Below, one piece after another: positions 30,855 through 43,934 of a DNA stretch of 64,000 nucleotides (its first letter is position 1; every line of letters begins with the position of its first letter). The DNA comes from Dryocosmus kuriphilus (lineage: Eukaryota > Arthropoda > Insecta > Hymenoptera > Cynipidae): assembly GCA_038277395.1 (NCBI GenBank), contig CM076193.1:120682133-120746132 (forward strand). The letters run 5' to 3'. The translations under genes and the position numbers were made by a program. The notes beneath the pieces are model-generated. The model saw only the letters and a program-made list of their open reading frames with translations, did not search any database and had not been told where the DNA came from.

Positions 30855-32053
30855 ATATATATATGCATATGTATATAGATTCTTAAAAATTTAAAATACA
30901 AGAATAAAAAACGCCAAAATTAGGACGAAATAAAAATTTTATTTCATCTCTAACGTCCGAAATTTAACTCTTATGACAAAATTCTTAGAAATTACAACAA
31001 GTTAAACCCCAGCGATAAAAAATGACCAAATTTATTTTATTTCACTTTGCTCTTTAGTCCGTTTTGATTTTGGAGTTTAGTAACAAAATTCTTAGAAATT
31101 CGAAAAAACTTATTAAATTGTGGGTTTTAAAAAGGAACATAAAATTTGATTAATTCTGAATTTGATATCTTAGTTTAAACTTTCTATTAATGCAATATTA
31201 TATAAACTAAAACTAAATGAAACAAATTCGTAATTTGCTATACAATTACTTATTTAATATAAATCAGAACTTAAAATTTGTAATCATATAAAAGTGGCAT
31301 AGAACTTGAATAAATCATGTTTTCTGAGTTGATTTTATGAACAAAATGAAGAATTGCAATCAAAATCATTGCTTATAATAGGGCTATGATCAATAAAAAA
31401 ATAAGAACAGGATCGCTGAATACGAAATGTCACGCGAGGCTCGACATTTATTAATAAAAAGCAAAATATTATTAGCGTTTTCAAGGTGTCGCAACCGCAC
31501 CTCTGCATTAGTTTCATAAAGCAAATAGCCTTTATGAAACGCATGCAATGTCTACTGACAATTTCATTCCTTTTTATTTGCTTGCAAAAGTAGTTGAGTA
31601 AAATGTTAAAAAATTAAAAAATCTAAGGATTCAATATTCATCTGTACAGAAAAAAAAGTCTTGAAGGCAGGTCTGGCTGAAATTTAATTTATCGTTAAAT
31701 TTACTTTTCTAGGTATTCAGGCCAATTAAGTGGCTTAAAATTAGTTATTATTATACTAAGACTGAAATTAAGACTTACTTAGGACTAAATGCAAGTTCAG
31801 GTAAAGCTTTCATGAAAGAGTAAGCGTTTTTTTTTGGCTGAAATTAAGCCTCAGTTGCAGATAAATTCTAGTTTCGAAATCTGCCATTCCACCTCGCAAT
31901 ATATTTGTTATGTTTTTACGTAAATCTTTTATTGAATTTCTTTTAATGGTCAATCTAGTCAATGTTAAGTTTGAAAAAAGTAATTTTTGACAAAAATTTG
32001 GGTTAGAAATTGTGAATGTCCAACTTAAAGTTTATATGAACGATAAACGTATA
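30855..32053. other. no gene seen
   Basis: This is AT-rich sequence without a supported gene. A (TA)-rich run follows the foldback element. Confidence 0.4.
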
Positions 32054-32055
32054 TA

Positions 32056-32990
32056 CGAGGTGTGATCAAAAAGTAGGGTGAATTTTTGAATTTCGCTGGA
32101 TGCGTACAGTCGATATTCGTTTTCTTTTTGTCTTATGATGGTACACTCGTCCCGAACATATGTGCACAGTTTCAGCTACATGGCATTTTTTGTTTGTTTG
32201 TGAGAGGCATAAGGTTAGAAGTGTTTTGCGTGCTCGGCGATTTTTTGCTGTCGAAAAAAATGGATCAAAGAATTTGCATCCAATTTTGTATTAAAAATGG
32301 AATTAAGTGCTCCAAAACACTTGAATTGTTGACAGTGGCATACGGTGAGTGTACTCTGGGTAAAAAAAAATGTTTATAAGTGGTACAAGCTCTTTCGGTA
32401 AGGCCGAGAAGATGTTAATGACAAAGCTCGCCCTGGACGTCCCAGCACGTCAACAGCTGATGAAAACGTCGAAGAAGTGAAGAAAATAGTGTTGGCGAAT
32501 CGTCGAACATTAGAGAAGTTGCTGATGATGTCGGCATCTCGTTTGGCTCGTGCCAAGCAATTTTAGTGGATATTTTGGGCATGAGACGTGAAGTTTGTTC
32601 CGAAATTGCTAAATTTTGACCAAAAGAACCGTCGCGTGAGCATCGATCAGGAGCTGTTGAATGACGTCAACAGCGACCCATACTTGCTCAAAAGGATCAT
32701 AACAGGTTATGAAACATGGGTATATGATTATGACGTCGAAACTAAGGCTCAATCGTCCCAGTGGAAGCATTCTGGATCACCAAGACCAAAAAAATACCGC
32801 ATCGCTGGAAGAGCTGAAGGCTATACCAAAGAGTGCTTATCAGAAATGATTTGAGGATTGGAAAAAGCGCTGGCACAAATGTATTATATCCGAGGCGGAT
32901 TACTTTGAAGGGGACAACATTAATATTGATGATTAAATAAATATTTTTTTATAAAAATAAAAAGTCACCTTACTTTTTGATCACACCTCG
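32056..32990 (+). mobile_element. internally deleted mariner
   Basis: The element is 935 bp with TA on both sides (32054-32055, 32991-32992). The inverted ends are CGAGGTGTGATCAAAAAGTA and, from the right, CGAGGTGTGATCAAAAAGTA followed by AGGTGACT; the first 20 bases are identical. About 300-400 bp of the usual mariner length is missing from inside the transposase gene. The ends differ from those of the mariner at 20.5 kb, so this is a different mariner lineage (irritans-like by its ends). Confidence 0.94.
32260..32936 (+). pseudogene. mariner transposase with internal deletion
   Basis: ATG at 32260 opens MDQRICIQFCIKNGIKCSK. Frameshifts follow, with pieces RPGRPSTSTADENVEEVKK, ADDVGISFGSCQAIL and FDQKNRRVSIDQELLNDV. 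Next come IITGYETWVYDYDVETKAQS, where the first catalytic Asp (usually TGDETW) is Tyr, and HSGSPRPKK. The sequence then jumps to the C-terminal AIPKSAYQK, a TGA, and FEDWKKRWHKCIISEADYF, ending GDNINIDD at TAA 32934. The segment with the second and third catalytic Asp is deleted. It cannot be active. Confidence 0.92.
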
Positions 32991-32992
32991 TA

Positions 32993-35730
32993 CGTGTACT
33001 TGACTGCGGCACCGACTTATCGCGGTTCGAATCCTCTCAAATATTTGTGGCATCTGGTGTTTTCAGATTTTATAAGTTAATTATGATGAAAAACAATTTA
33101 AATTATAATATGTAGGCTTCATTCAAGTCCTAAGGAGGCTAGCTTTAAGTAGCTTTATGTCCTATGGTGGCTAGTTTTAAGGCTCCAATCCTAGCCTAGT
33201 TTTTAGCAGGAACGATCTTTTTCATATTATACCTCGAAATAAACCCAGGTTTAAATCCTGTAAATGGTACTACGAAATTAAATACCTTTTTCGTAGGTCT
33301 GTAAAGCGATCAAACAATCCATCCAATCAATTTTTGTTGTCCGACGGACAGAGTAGACTCAAAATCTAGATGGGAAATTTCTAGGTCAGTGCATTTTATA
33401 TTCAGTATTTAAGACTGTTTTCTGTATTTATATTTTTATTCTTAAATTCAGAAACTTTCGAACATATTTTAATATAAATGTTGAAAATTGTTCAAAATAT
33501 GAAATGTAATGAATTCGGCCTATTTCCTGAGGAATAACTAAAACCGATTAAACCTCTTTTTTATGCCTCTGCTTGCATAGAGGGAATATAATATTTCCTA
33601 ATTCTCACCTCGGCACATGAAAGAGAAAACCCCCATTCATTTAATATGTTATTCTCGTTACAGACAGTAATTTCTGGAGGTATTAATTATTTAGTAGTAA
33701 GTCAAATATTTAGTCATGATTAAAATCAAAAAAGGATGTGATTGATCACGTAGATATTCATCAGTATTTTTTAAATGTAGTTTGGAAATTGATCAAATGT
33801 CGACATGAATACTTTTCGAATAGTAATAACAGTTTTTTGCATCTGGAAAAAAAGGTTATAGAAATAGAACTCCAACTTTAAATTGCATAAAAGCTTTCAC
33901 TAAGTTTCGTATAATAAAGAGAAGAAAAAATTGCATAATTTTGTTATGATTGGAAAAAGACTTGCCTTTAACTTTTGCAGAATAAATGAATACTGAAATC
34001 GATAAAAAAAATTTATAATATAAGATAGTAATTTCTAATTAATTAAAAATTACTAAATTGTATTTAGAAGTGGAGTTTATATACTGAAGTTTGTGTACTT
34101 GGTCTGGTTACTAGTTTACTACATTAGTGATCAAATGGGTATCTATAAACCATGGGAGCAATATATCTCATGATGTCATATTGCTATTGAATATTGACTT
34201 CACTAAGGAGTAAGTTGATATTAGTTTGTTCCGAAAATTCAGATTCGAGATCGTTAATTCTAGAGTAATATGCTTTTAATTATATTGCCACTTCCATACT
34301 ACTTGCATTCTTAAGCTTTCAAAAATTAATATTTGTGATTAAGAGTTAAAGTATGCAAATTTCTTAAAATAAATAAAAAGATTACAAATTTTCAGTTTTT
34401 AACATTTGAGAATTTCAAACTGAAACATTAAAAATTCCTAGTTTTTAATTCACATTAGAACATTCGAAATTGAAACTTTTCTATTATAAAACCCATAAAT
34501 TGAAACAATTCTAATTCTAGCTTCTAGAAATAAACAATTTTAACTTGAAAAAGTGAAAAAAATAAGTATTTAAAACAAAGTGTCGAATTTTCAAGAAGAT
34601 GAAGTCTGAAGTAGTCTGAAGTAAAATAATTAATTTGGGATTGTAAAACATTGAAAATTAAAATGAATGTCGAATTGAACCATTTTTATTTTTCAAATAA
34701 CGAAAATTAAATAATATTAACTTAAATTGAATTAATAAAAAGAAATTTGAGAATTTCACATTGAAGCATTTAAACATTTAATTGAGGACTGATACTAAAA
34801 ATATATTTCAATTAAAACTCTTTCCGATAAATAAAAGCCGACACTATAAAATAATAAAATAAAAACTACACTTTAATAAGGACTTTAAAAAAATTAATAT
34901 TGCTTTAAAAAATGGAAAAATGTCCGTAACTGAATATCGGTGAGCGTAGAAAAAATATTTTCAGTGAACCCGTAGAAACTGGATAGAGCGGCTTGTTTAA
35001 CCGAAATTCGGTGAGTTTAGTACACATTTTTTTAGTGAACCTAACACTTCGTTAGAAAATATGCAAGTAGCAATTTTTTAAAAATAAATAAGGATGGAGA
35101 AAATCGATACCACTGATGAAAGCTTGCAAGCACTAAAGAAGCTTTTTAAATTTCCTTCTCTCGTAAATGCTTATTTAAATCAAAAGAAGCATCTCAAATA
35201 GGGTTTCCTATATTCTAAAATTTATTTTTCAATTCCCTATCTCATATGGCTTTCCAGTGACATTTATTTGAACTCGGTATTTCTCGAATCAAAGGCAAAA
35301 AAATCTAGAATCTATTGGTGGTAGAAAATGTAGGTAAATTTGAATTCGACTAAACCGTCGTAAGTATTTAACCATGCATGCCTATTTGCGTTACCTCTAT
35401 GCGTAATTATTGATTTTACGTCGTTCTTCATTTGAAGCTGCTCGATGTGGTGAACCACTCGTGACGTTTTACGGATACTAATTAATCCAGGTGTATTTTC
35501 CTTCAATGGATGTAGCTATTTTTGAATTGCACACTTAATACAATTAATATGAGTCGACTATTATTGCAATATCAACAAACTCGAAGAGAATGACGAGGTT
35601 ATTTTAGTGTTTTGTCATGCCAATTTTCAAATTGGGAGGCAAAATGGTGATAAAAAGAACTGAGGTATAAAAGCATGACAAATTATTTTTGGAACTTCTG
35701 GAGAATTTGAAAATTTATTTTTGACCTGCT
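32993..35730. other. no gene; tRNA-like B-box fragment at 33010-33045
   Basis: GCGGTTCGAATCC near 33021-33035 matches a polymerase III B box, so a SINE tail may lie here, interrupted by the adjacent mariner. At 33120-33200 two short direct copies of TCCTAWGGWGGCTAG are visible. The rest of the 2.7 kb is AT-rich and no gene was seen. Confidence 0.35.
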
Positions 35731-35819
35731 CGTGTGGGAAAAGCCCCGTTTAGACCTCTTCCGAATCGTGGCCCTCGCGAGGGGCCCACGTGGGTAAACT
35801 AAGCGGGGAAATACACAAG

Positions 35820-36250
35820 GCTCCCCGCGGAGGACCCTGCTCGTTTACCCTCACGGCTGATCGGTTTACATTTTATAAGTACCTACAAAAGTTGAAATTT
35901 TTTATACTATAAATTCTGAGGTCTAGTTAGTTCAAACGTACCAAAAATGTATTTTTGACAAAAAATTTCATGGCTCTTTTTTGGAAGTTGAACTCCAAAA
36001 ATGTAGATATTCTACGAGAGCCCCGCGGAAAGCCCATCTCGTTCGACCTTGTGGCTGATGTTTAAAATTCTGAAGTCCAAAATATTAAATTTTTTTGGCA
36101 CTATAAATTTTAAGGCTTGATTAGTTCAGAGTTACCAAAAATTCACTTTTGTCAAAAATGGGATGATACTTTTTTTGGAAATTGAACTCTGAAGATATGG
36201 ATATTCCATGAAGACCCCCGGGGGAGAGCCCTGGTGGTTGCCATCATGCG
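35820..36250 (+). repeat. ~200-bp direct duplication in the left end region
   Basis: Two direct copies of about 200 bp share CCCCGCGGA, CTCGTTY, TACTATAAATTYTRAGG, TAGTTCA, ACCAAAAAT and TTGGAARTTGAACTC. A third start is visible at CCCCCGGGGGA (36214). The plus frame at 36208-36414 begins in this repeat and is not supported as a gene. Confidence 0.65.
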
Positions 36251-36519
36251 TCAGTTTACACAAATTAAATGACACCTTTGTTGTAATAAGTTTCCTTGAG
36301 CAAATAGTAGCAATATCTTATCTAAATGTGCAGTTATTGAAAAAGAAGCCAATTTCAACCAATTTTGAAGTACGTGTGGGGAGTTTCTACCTGGAAAAAA
36401 GGCATAAATTGTAAGTTAATTTGTTCAAGAGGAAAAACGCAAATCTGTTAAGATGTTGGTTATGGAGTTCAAGTCCCGGTCGAGGCGATAAATTGTGGAC
36501 ACTGAAGTTCGCAACGTTT

Positions 36520-39500
36520 ATAGAAAAGGCATATTTTTTTTTCTTAAAGCATTCAACATAAAATTTTTTTGTTTTAAACGGTTTCGTTTTACGTCCAAAG
36601 ATTCCAAAAAAATTTGTATCAACCCCTGAACATTAGAAAATTTTTTTAAAATACCCTAACATCGAGACCTAAAATTTTATTACTTTAAATGGTTCCGCTT
36701 GACGTCGAAAGAGTATAAAAAAATTTTCATCCACCTACCCCATTAGGATCGCACCACAAATCGACTCCTAAACTTTGGAATATGTTTTTAAAAAACCGTA
36801 ACCTCGAGACCTAAAATGTTGTTGCTTTAAACGATCTCATTTGACGTCCAAAAATTACAAAAAAAGTTTCAACCACCTACCCCACTATTATCACATCCCA
36901 AATCAACTCCTAAATATTAGAAAGTGTTTTAATAATACCCTAACATCGAAGCCTAAAATTTTATTGCTTTAAACGGTTCCATTTGACGTCCAAAGAATAC
37001 AGAAAAAGTTTTATCCCCCTACCCCATTATGGTCACACCCAAAATCAAACCCTAAACATTAGAAAGTATTTTAAAAATACCCTAACATCGAGACCTAAAA
37101 TTTTATTGCTTTAAACGATTTCGTTTGACGTCCAAAGATTAGAAAAAAAAGTTTCATTACCCTAACCCATTAGGATCTCCCACAAATCAACCCCTAAACA
37201 TTTGAAAACGTTTTAAAGGTACCCTAACTTCGAGAGCAAAAATTTTATTACCTTAAAGGGTTTCGTTTGATGTCCAAATATTATAAAAAAAGTTTCATCC
37301 CCCTACTCCTTATGATAACAACAAAAATCAAACCCTAAACATTAGAAAGTATTTTTAAAATACCCTATCATCGAGAGCTAAAATTTGATTGCTTTAAACG
37401 ATTTCTTTTGACGTCCAAAAATTACAAAAAAAAAAGTTTCATCCCGCTACCCCATTAGGATCACCCACAAGCCAACCCCCAAGACATTAGAAAACTTTTT
37501 ACAAATACCCTAACTTCGAGAACAAAACTTTTATTGCTTTAGACGGTTTCGTTTGAGGTCCAGAGATTTAAAAAAAAGTTTCATCCCCCTACCCCATTGG
37601 GATCAACCCCTAAACATGAGAAAGTATTTTAAAAATAACCTAACTTCGAGAACTAAAGTTTTATTGCTTTAAACGGTACGTTCAAAGATTACAAAAAAGT
37701 TTTCATCCCCCTACCCCATTAGGATCACACCCAAAATAAACCTCTAAACATTAGAAAGTGTTTTAAAAATACCCTAACTTCGAGACCTGAAATTTTATTG
37801 CTTTAAACGATTTCATTTGACGTCCAGATATTACCAAAAAAAAAAGTTTTATCACACTACCCCCTGAGAATCACACCACAAATCAACCCCTAAACATTGG
37901 AAAATGTTTTTAAAAAACAATAACCTCGAGATCTAAGATGTTGTATCTTTAAACGGTCTCGTTTGACTTCCAAGATTACAAAAAAAGTTTCATCCCCCTA
38001 CACCATTAGGATCACACCAAAAATCAACCCCTATACATTAGAAAGTTTTTTAAAAATACCCTAACTTCGGGACCTAAAATTTTATTACTTTAAAGGGTTT
38101 CATTTGATGTCCAAAGATTACAAAAAAAGCTTCATCCCCCTAACCCATTAGGATCAACCCCTAAAAATTAGAAAACGTTTTAAAAATAATCTAACTTCGA
38201 TACCTAAAATTTTATTACTTTAAACGGTTCCGTTTGACGTCCAAAGATTACAAAAAAGGTTTCATCCACCAACCCCATTAGGATCATACACAAATCAACC
38301 CATGAAAATTAGAAAACGGTTTAAAAGTACCCTAACTTCGAGACCTAAAATTTTATTGCTTTAAAGGGTTTCGTTTCATGTCCAAAGATTAAAAAAAAAA
38401 GTTTCATCCCCCTACCCCATTAGGATCAAACCCTAAACATTAGAAAATATTTTTAAAATACCCTAACTTCAAAACCTAAAATTTTATTCCTTTAAGCGGT
38501 TCTCTTTGACGTCTAAAAAATACAGGAAAAATTTTATCCCCCTACCCCATTTTTATCACACCCAAAAATAACCCCTAAGCATTCAAAAGTATTTTTAAAA
38601 TACCCCAACTTCGAGAACTGAAATATTGTTGCTTTAAATTGGTTAATTTGACGTCCAAAGATACCAAAAAGAGTTCCATCCCCCTATCACATTAGGATCA
38701 TCCACAAATCAAGCCCTAGATATTAGAAGATGTTTTAAATATACCCTAACTTCGATCCCTAAAATTTTATTACTTTAAATGGTTCCGTTTGACGTCCAAA
38801 GATATCAAAAAAAGTTCCATCCCCCTACCCCATTAGTATCACACCATAAATCAACCCCTAAGCATTAAAAAATGTTTTAAAAATACCCTAACTTCGAGAA
38901 CTAAAATTTTAATGCTTTAAACTTTTTCATTTGACGTCCGAGGATATCAAAAAGAGTTCCATTCCCCTATCCCATAAAGATCATCCCCAAATAAACCCCT
39001 AGACATTGTAAAATGTTTCAAAAATACCCTAACTTCGAGACCTAAAATTTTATTACCTTAAATGGTTTCCGTTTGACATCCAGATCTCAAAAAAAGTTTC
39101 ATCTCCCTACTCGATTAGGACCACCCACAAATCAACCCTTAAACATTAGAAAAAGTTTTAAAAATAACCTAACTTCGCGAACAAAAATTTTATTGCTTTA
39201 AAGAGTTTCGCTTGGTGTCCAAAGATTATAAAAAAAATCTTCATCCCACTAACCCTTTAGGATCAACCCCTAAACATTAGAAAACGTTTTTAAAATAACC
39301 TAACTTCGAGACCTAAAATTTTATTACTTTAAACGGTTCCGTTTGACATCCAAAGATTACAAAAAAAGTTTCGTCCCCCTACCCCCTTAGGATCACACCC
39401 AAAATCAACCTCTAAATACTTGAAAGTGTTTTAAAGACACCCTAACTTCGACACATAAAATTTTATTGCTTTAGAGATTTTCGTTTGCTGTCCAAAGATT

Positions 39501-40035
39501 ACAATAAAAGTTTCATCCCACTACCCCATTAAGATCAAGCCCTAAAAATTAGAAAACGTTTTAAGAATAACCTAACTTCGAGACCTAAAATTTTATTACT
39601 TTAAATGGTTCCGTTTGACGTTCAAAGATTACAAAAGAGGTTTCATCTCTCTACTCCATTAGCATCACACCCAAAATCAACCCCTAATTATTAGAAAGTG
39701 TTTTAGAAGTACCCTAACTTCGTGAACTAAAATTTTATTACTTTAAACGATTTCTTTTGACGTCCAAAGATTACAAAAAAAAAAGCTTCCTCCCCCTATC
39801 CGATTAGAATCACCCACAAATCAACCCCGTAAACATTATAAAACGTTTTAAAAATACCCTAACTTCCAGATCTAAAATTTTATTGCTTTAGATGGTTTCG
39901 TTTGATGCCCAAAGATTAGAAAAAAAGTTTCATCCCCCTACCCCATTAGGATCAAACCCTAAACATTATAAAGCATTTTAAAAATACCCTAACTTCGAGA
40001 CCTAACATCCTATTGCCTTAAACGGTGCCGTTTAA
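36520..40035 (+). repeat. satellite array, ~140-bp unit, about 25 units
   Basis: The unit order is ACCCTAACTTCGAGACC, TAAAATTTTATTGCTTTAAA, CGGTTTCGTTTGACGTCCAA, AGATTACAAAAAAAGTTTC, ATCCCCCTACCCCATTAGGA, TCACACCCAAAATCAACCCC, and TAAACATTAGAAAGTGTTTT. Most repeats are spaced about 130-145 bp. The shorter ones lack the CACACCCAAAATCA part. All units are in the same orientation except the one after 40035. Units differ noticeably, so the array is not recently homogenised. Confidence 0.95.
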
Positions 40036-40767
40036 ACAATAAAATTTTAGATCGCGACGTTGGGTATTTTAAATACATTTTCTAATGATTAAGGATTGAT
40101 TTGGGGTTTGATCCTAATGGGGTAGGGGGATGAACCTTTTCGCGGAATCTTTTTTATGTTAGACAGAACCCTTTAAAACAAAAAGAAAATTTTAGGTCTC
40201 ATGCTTTAAAAAAAAAAATATTTCGTTTTTTTAAACTTTGCGAACTTCAGTGTCATACATATTTTTATTTTTTTTATTTAAAAATTTGTTATAGATTAAC
40301 AATAAACATATATTTATTACAAAGGGCTTAAAAATTATTTGGAGACAATTATTATATGTATTTAAAAAAATTAAGGATTCACCATCACGGCAAATGCGAG
40401 GGGCCCACGGTGGCCCTCGAGGACAACTATAAAGGCAATCATGAGGGCTGCCCATGTTGGGCCCTTATGAAGTTGCATGCTGTTTCAACGTAACGACTGT
40501 ATTGCCCTCGTGAGCCCCTCGTGGGCCCCTCATGGCATGAGGGCAATCCGTGCGGTCCCCTTACGGAGGCCCACTTCATTTTTCCACACGGGGTGTATAG
40601 AAAAATATAATTAATTATGCTAGGATCTATTAATTGATATAATTAGGTCATGAATCCTACAAGTTTTCATTCAAGAAATAAGACAAAAAAAATTGATTTT
40701 ACAACAAAAATGTGTAAATGCTATCTCTATAATACAGGATGATGAATAAAAAAAAAATGTTAGATAC

Positions 40768-41106
40768 TCATTTTGTGTTGATAAGAGCTCTAGTATAGTG
40801 TAAACCAGCTTTAGTCCTATCACCAAATAATCTTTCGACACAATAGACTGACTGCAAGTTCACGAGGTGACAACGATTTTTTACATTTTTCTGATATCCT
40901 TCGCATATATTATAAATGAAGCTTATGTCCCTTTTCATATTTTTCAAACCTAATGTGCACTTTTCTGAATACTTCCTCAAGAAAAATATCACTCGGAATT
41001 TAAATTCTTCAGAAAGTAAACATAAAAGGCATATACCATGCATTTTTGCGTGATTCAGGAAAATATGTGATTTTCTTTTGATAATGTCCTGTAGATGCAA
41101 AACCAA
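40768..41106 (-). CDS. unrecognised 112-codon frame, protein-like
   Basis: This is the longest non-repeat frame of unknown origin. It opens at TTG (no ATG until HAKMHGICLL) and stops with TGA at 40768. Residues are mixed and plausible: KRKSHIFLNHAKMHGICLLC, FRVIFFLRKYSEKC, KRDISFIYNICEGYQKN, CHLVNLQSVYCVERLFGDR, GLHYTRALINTK. Several Cys residues are spread through it without a clear zinc-finger spacing. No splice sites were assigned. It lies just outside the satellite-filled element and could be a fragment of a mobile-element or host protein. Confidence 0.35.
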   Translation of the reverse strand: MVLHLQDIIKRKSHIFLNHAKMHGICLLCLLSEEFKFRVIFFLRKYSEKCTLGLKNMKRDISFIYNICEGYQKNVKNRCHLVNLQSVYCVERLFGDRTKAGLHYTRALINTK

Positions 41107-41630
41107 ATTTTGTATTCCTTTTTTTTGTGACTAGACATTTCCATTAACTCAATACTAAAAAGGAATAGAAAAATATCATGTTTTTTCAGGACAAAAATAT
41201 TGTAAAATGTTCAGTTTATTGATGCAACATGAATTCCTGAGGGTATTAAAAATATAAGAGGATTGTAAAACATACGAGAGTTGGATTTATCCGGTCTTAT
41301 CTCCAGATTTTCGACATACTGCACAAGTGCGACTTCAGATTAAAGCTGATTAAAAATTTAATTGTACGGATGTTTCCATAACGACTGGTTTCTCTATTTT
41401 CAGCGAAAATTTAATCAGAGCTTGCGTTCTCATTCTCAACGTTATCAAATTTCCAGGAATTGCGTAGCTCGGATTTTTTAAAAAATTTTATTTGTAAATG
41501 TTTTGAGGTAAAATATGTGCTTGAGATTCTAGTTTTTAATTTAGGAGAAATTATAAAGCAAATTGATTTTTATGAGGGAAATATGACTTCCGTTTCCTAA
41601 ATTTCAAAGACTTTTATTCTTTAAATTTAA
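41107..41630. other. no gene seen
   Basis: This is AT-rich sequence ending in the TTAA (41627-41630) that borders the next element. Confidence 0.35.
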
Positions 41631-42175
41631 GGTGGCTCCACCAGGACGGGCCGTATCATATTGAGGCACCGCTGAGGGCTTCGTGAAATTGTTGTGTTTT
41701 GACAGAAATATTTATATAAAACAGTTTTATATCTAACTAGTCGTTTAGAAATAGGCGATTTTATAACGAAAAGTGAAAAAATAGTAAAAATGAAAAATTT
41801 TCAAGTCGCTCCTTTTACGTTCGCGCCCCTGAAATGCGACGATTTGGCACATTTTTCTTGCATATCTTTTTTATTACTTCGGTAACCAGTATTTTTTATT
41901 TCAAATATAAAATAAGCAATTATTATTGTAAAACATGGATGTTTTTTGACAGAATCTGTCGTCTTTTTTTTAAATTAATAGAGAATATGTGAATGCTAAA
42001 CTCTAACCTCCTGTCTTACTAATGTATAACGGCTTGACTTTGATAATTCTTTTCTCTTCATTTGATCGGTAACCTCTATTTATTTTTACGGCATCTGAAA
42101 GCTGGTGCAAAATGCTCTATATATAAAAAAAGTATTACTTGATGATGCCGTTGGTCAAAATTTGTTGGAGCCACC
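41631..42175. mobile_element. TTAA-flanked MITE, GGTGGCTCCA ends
   Basis: The element is 545 bp with TTAA at 41627-41630 and 42176-42179. The ends are inverted (GGTGGCTCCACCA left, GGTGGCTCCAACA from the right). There is no coding frame. The TTAA target suggests movement by a piggyBac-type transposase. Confidence 0.8.
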
Positions 42176-42179
42176 TTAA

Positions 42180-43934
42180 TCCATATCAAAATTATTGTTT
42201 TAAATTAAAAATTAAAATATTGAAGGTAATTCCATCCCTTTGGCAAAGTCATATAAGTATTTTGCACACTTCATAAATACGTTAAAAAAATATTTCAAAT
42301 TAAAAATATTACAACAATTAGCTATTCTATTACGCGTTTATTAAAAATTTCAATAAAATTCACCGGCATATTGAAGAGAGAACTCAGACTGCCAAATCTT
42401 ACTATTCTTACATTATTCAAAGCAATATTCTCGACCCCGCATTTCTTGTTCGTTTCAAACTCAAAAGTCTATGCATTTGTATGAATGCAAGAACGAGGAG
42501 ATTATATTAAATTCAATTCCAGAGTAAGCTCTATATTTTCCGATGTCCGGAACTATTACACTCTTTTTTATGTACCTTTCTATTTTGCAGGCTTAGATAC
42601 TTCTTTAATAGGTTTTCTTTAATTTAAGGAAATATACCTTAGATTAAAAGAAATCACTAAAAGAAATTAAGAAAATATTTTTATTGGAACAAAACAAATT
42701 CCTTTATAAAAGAAAAAGACAGGCAAAAAAAATATTTTTAGATGAAAGTAACCGCTTTTTGACTGAACGGATCCACATTAAAAGTTGGTGAGATGAAAAT
42801 GCCAACAATCCGAACAAATTTGAAAAAAAAAAGGTTTTTAGCAAAAATTCGAAAAAAAGGGGAGAGAAAAAGAAGGTAACCAACCAAATCCCCTTCCTCC
42901 TTTTATTTTCCCTCGTCTTCTTTTGTTTTTACGATATTTAAAAAGCCAAGCCAAAAACCAATTAACACATTTCGCCAACGTTACGATGTTCATAAACAGC
43001 CTTGTTCAGGCAAACAAACAAATAAACGGAAAATAAAAAAAGTGAAACAAAACAAAATTAAACATGAAAACAGAAAAAAAGATAAAAGAAAATAAAAGAA
43101 AATAGAATATAATAGAAAACAAATAAAATAAAAAAGTGAAAAAAAATAAAATAAAGAAATAATAGTAAAATAAAATAATGGTTCCAGTTTGTAATTACTG
43201 ACTTTGGAAGACTTCAGATTGCGAATGGTTAAATTGTAAGCGCTTTAATTTCAGAATTTATTTAATTTCTAACATTTCGCTTAAAAATGCTGTCATTTTA
43301 TATCGGTGGGTTTGAAATTATTTACCTTTGTATACTCGTTCTAATTTAAAATTGTGTTATTTTTCAAGTTTTAATTTAAAATTGATTATATTATCAGAAT
43401 CTTAGGTAAATAAATCAAATTTGAGATTTTTTTTAAAACTGGCTTTAGAACTTTTCTTCTATAATCATTCATTTTTTTACGGAACTTGAATATGCATTCT
43501 AATTTAAAATTGCTTACGGAATCAGATTAAAAATAGATCAGATTTTCATTTGTTAAAATAAAAGATTCAAATGTGCGATTGTTTAATTTCCAAGGCTTTC
43601 CTAATATGTTATGGTTCAAGATATTCATTTTTTATAGTGATGTTTATTATTGTTTCAATTTTAATGCTTCAAAATTCAAAGTATGCAGATTTTAATATCA
43701 CAGATTAAACATTTTCGACGATTCAAAAATAAAATTTTTTAAAATTGTAAAATGGTTAAAGTTAAAATTTGGTCTCTTAACTAGGCTGAAGGCTGTAAAA
43801 ATTCTCTATAAAATGAGCCTAAAAGAAGTCATTTTGTAAATTTTTAGGGTTTCGTATCCTCGTTTAGTAGTTTCGGTCCGTTCTTCGTCCGTCCATCCGT
43901 TCGTCGTACTATTTTGACAAGTATGTAATTGAGA
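42180..43934. other. no gene; A-rich tract 43020-43180
   Basis: A purine/A-rich simple tract (AAAATAAAA, AAAGAAAAT words) runs from about 43020 to 43180. No gene was recognised in the rest. Confidence 0.4.

Larger units (their letters stand above)
35731..40592. mobile_element. 4.9-kb satellite-filled element with inverted ends
   Basis: The outer ends match in inverted orientation (left CGTGTGGGAAAAG, right reverse-complement CCCGTGTGGAAAAA). GC-rich blocks with CCTCGCGAGGGGCCCACG (35770) and GAGGGGCCCAC (40395) lie inside both ends. A second inverted pair brackets the inner array (GACACTGAAGTTCGCAA at 36497; its reverse complement at 40232). Everything between is tandem repeat. No protein-coding frame of note is present. 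Target-site duplications were not found, so the limits are approximate. One satellite unit at about 40045-40200 is inverted relative to the rest, close to the right end. Confidence 0.65.

Noticed and set aside
36520..40035. CRISPR-like array
   Set aside because: The units are contiguous ~140-bp satellite copies with no distinct spacers, in eukaryotic DNA.
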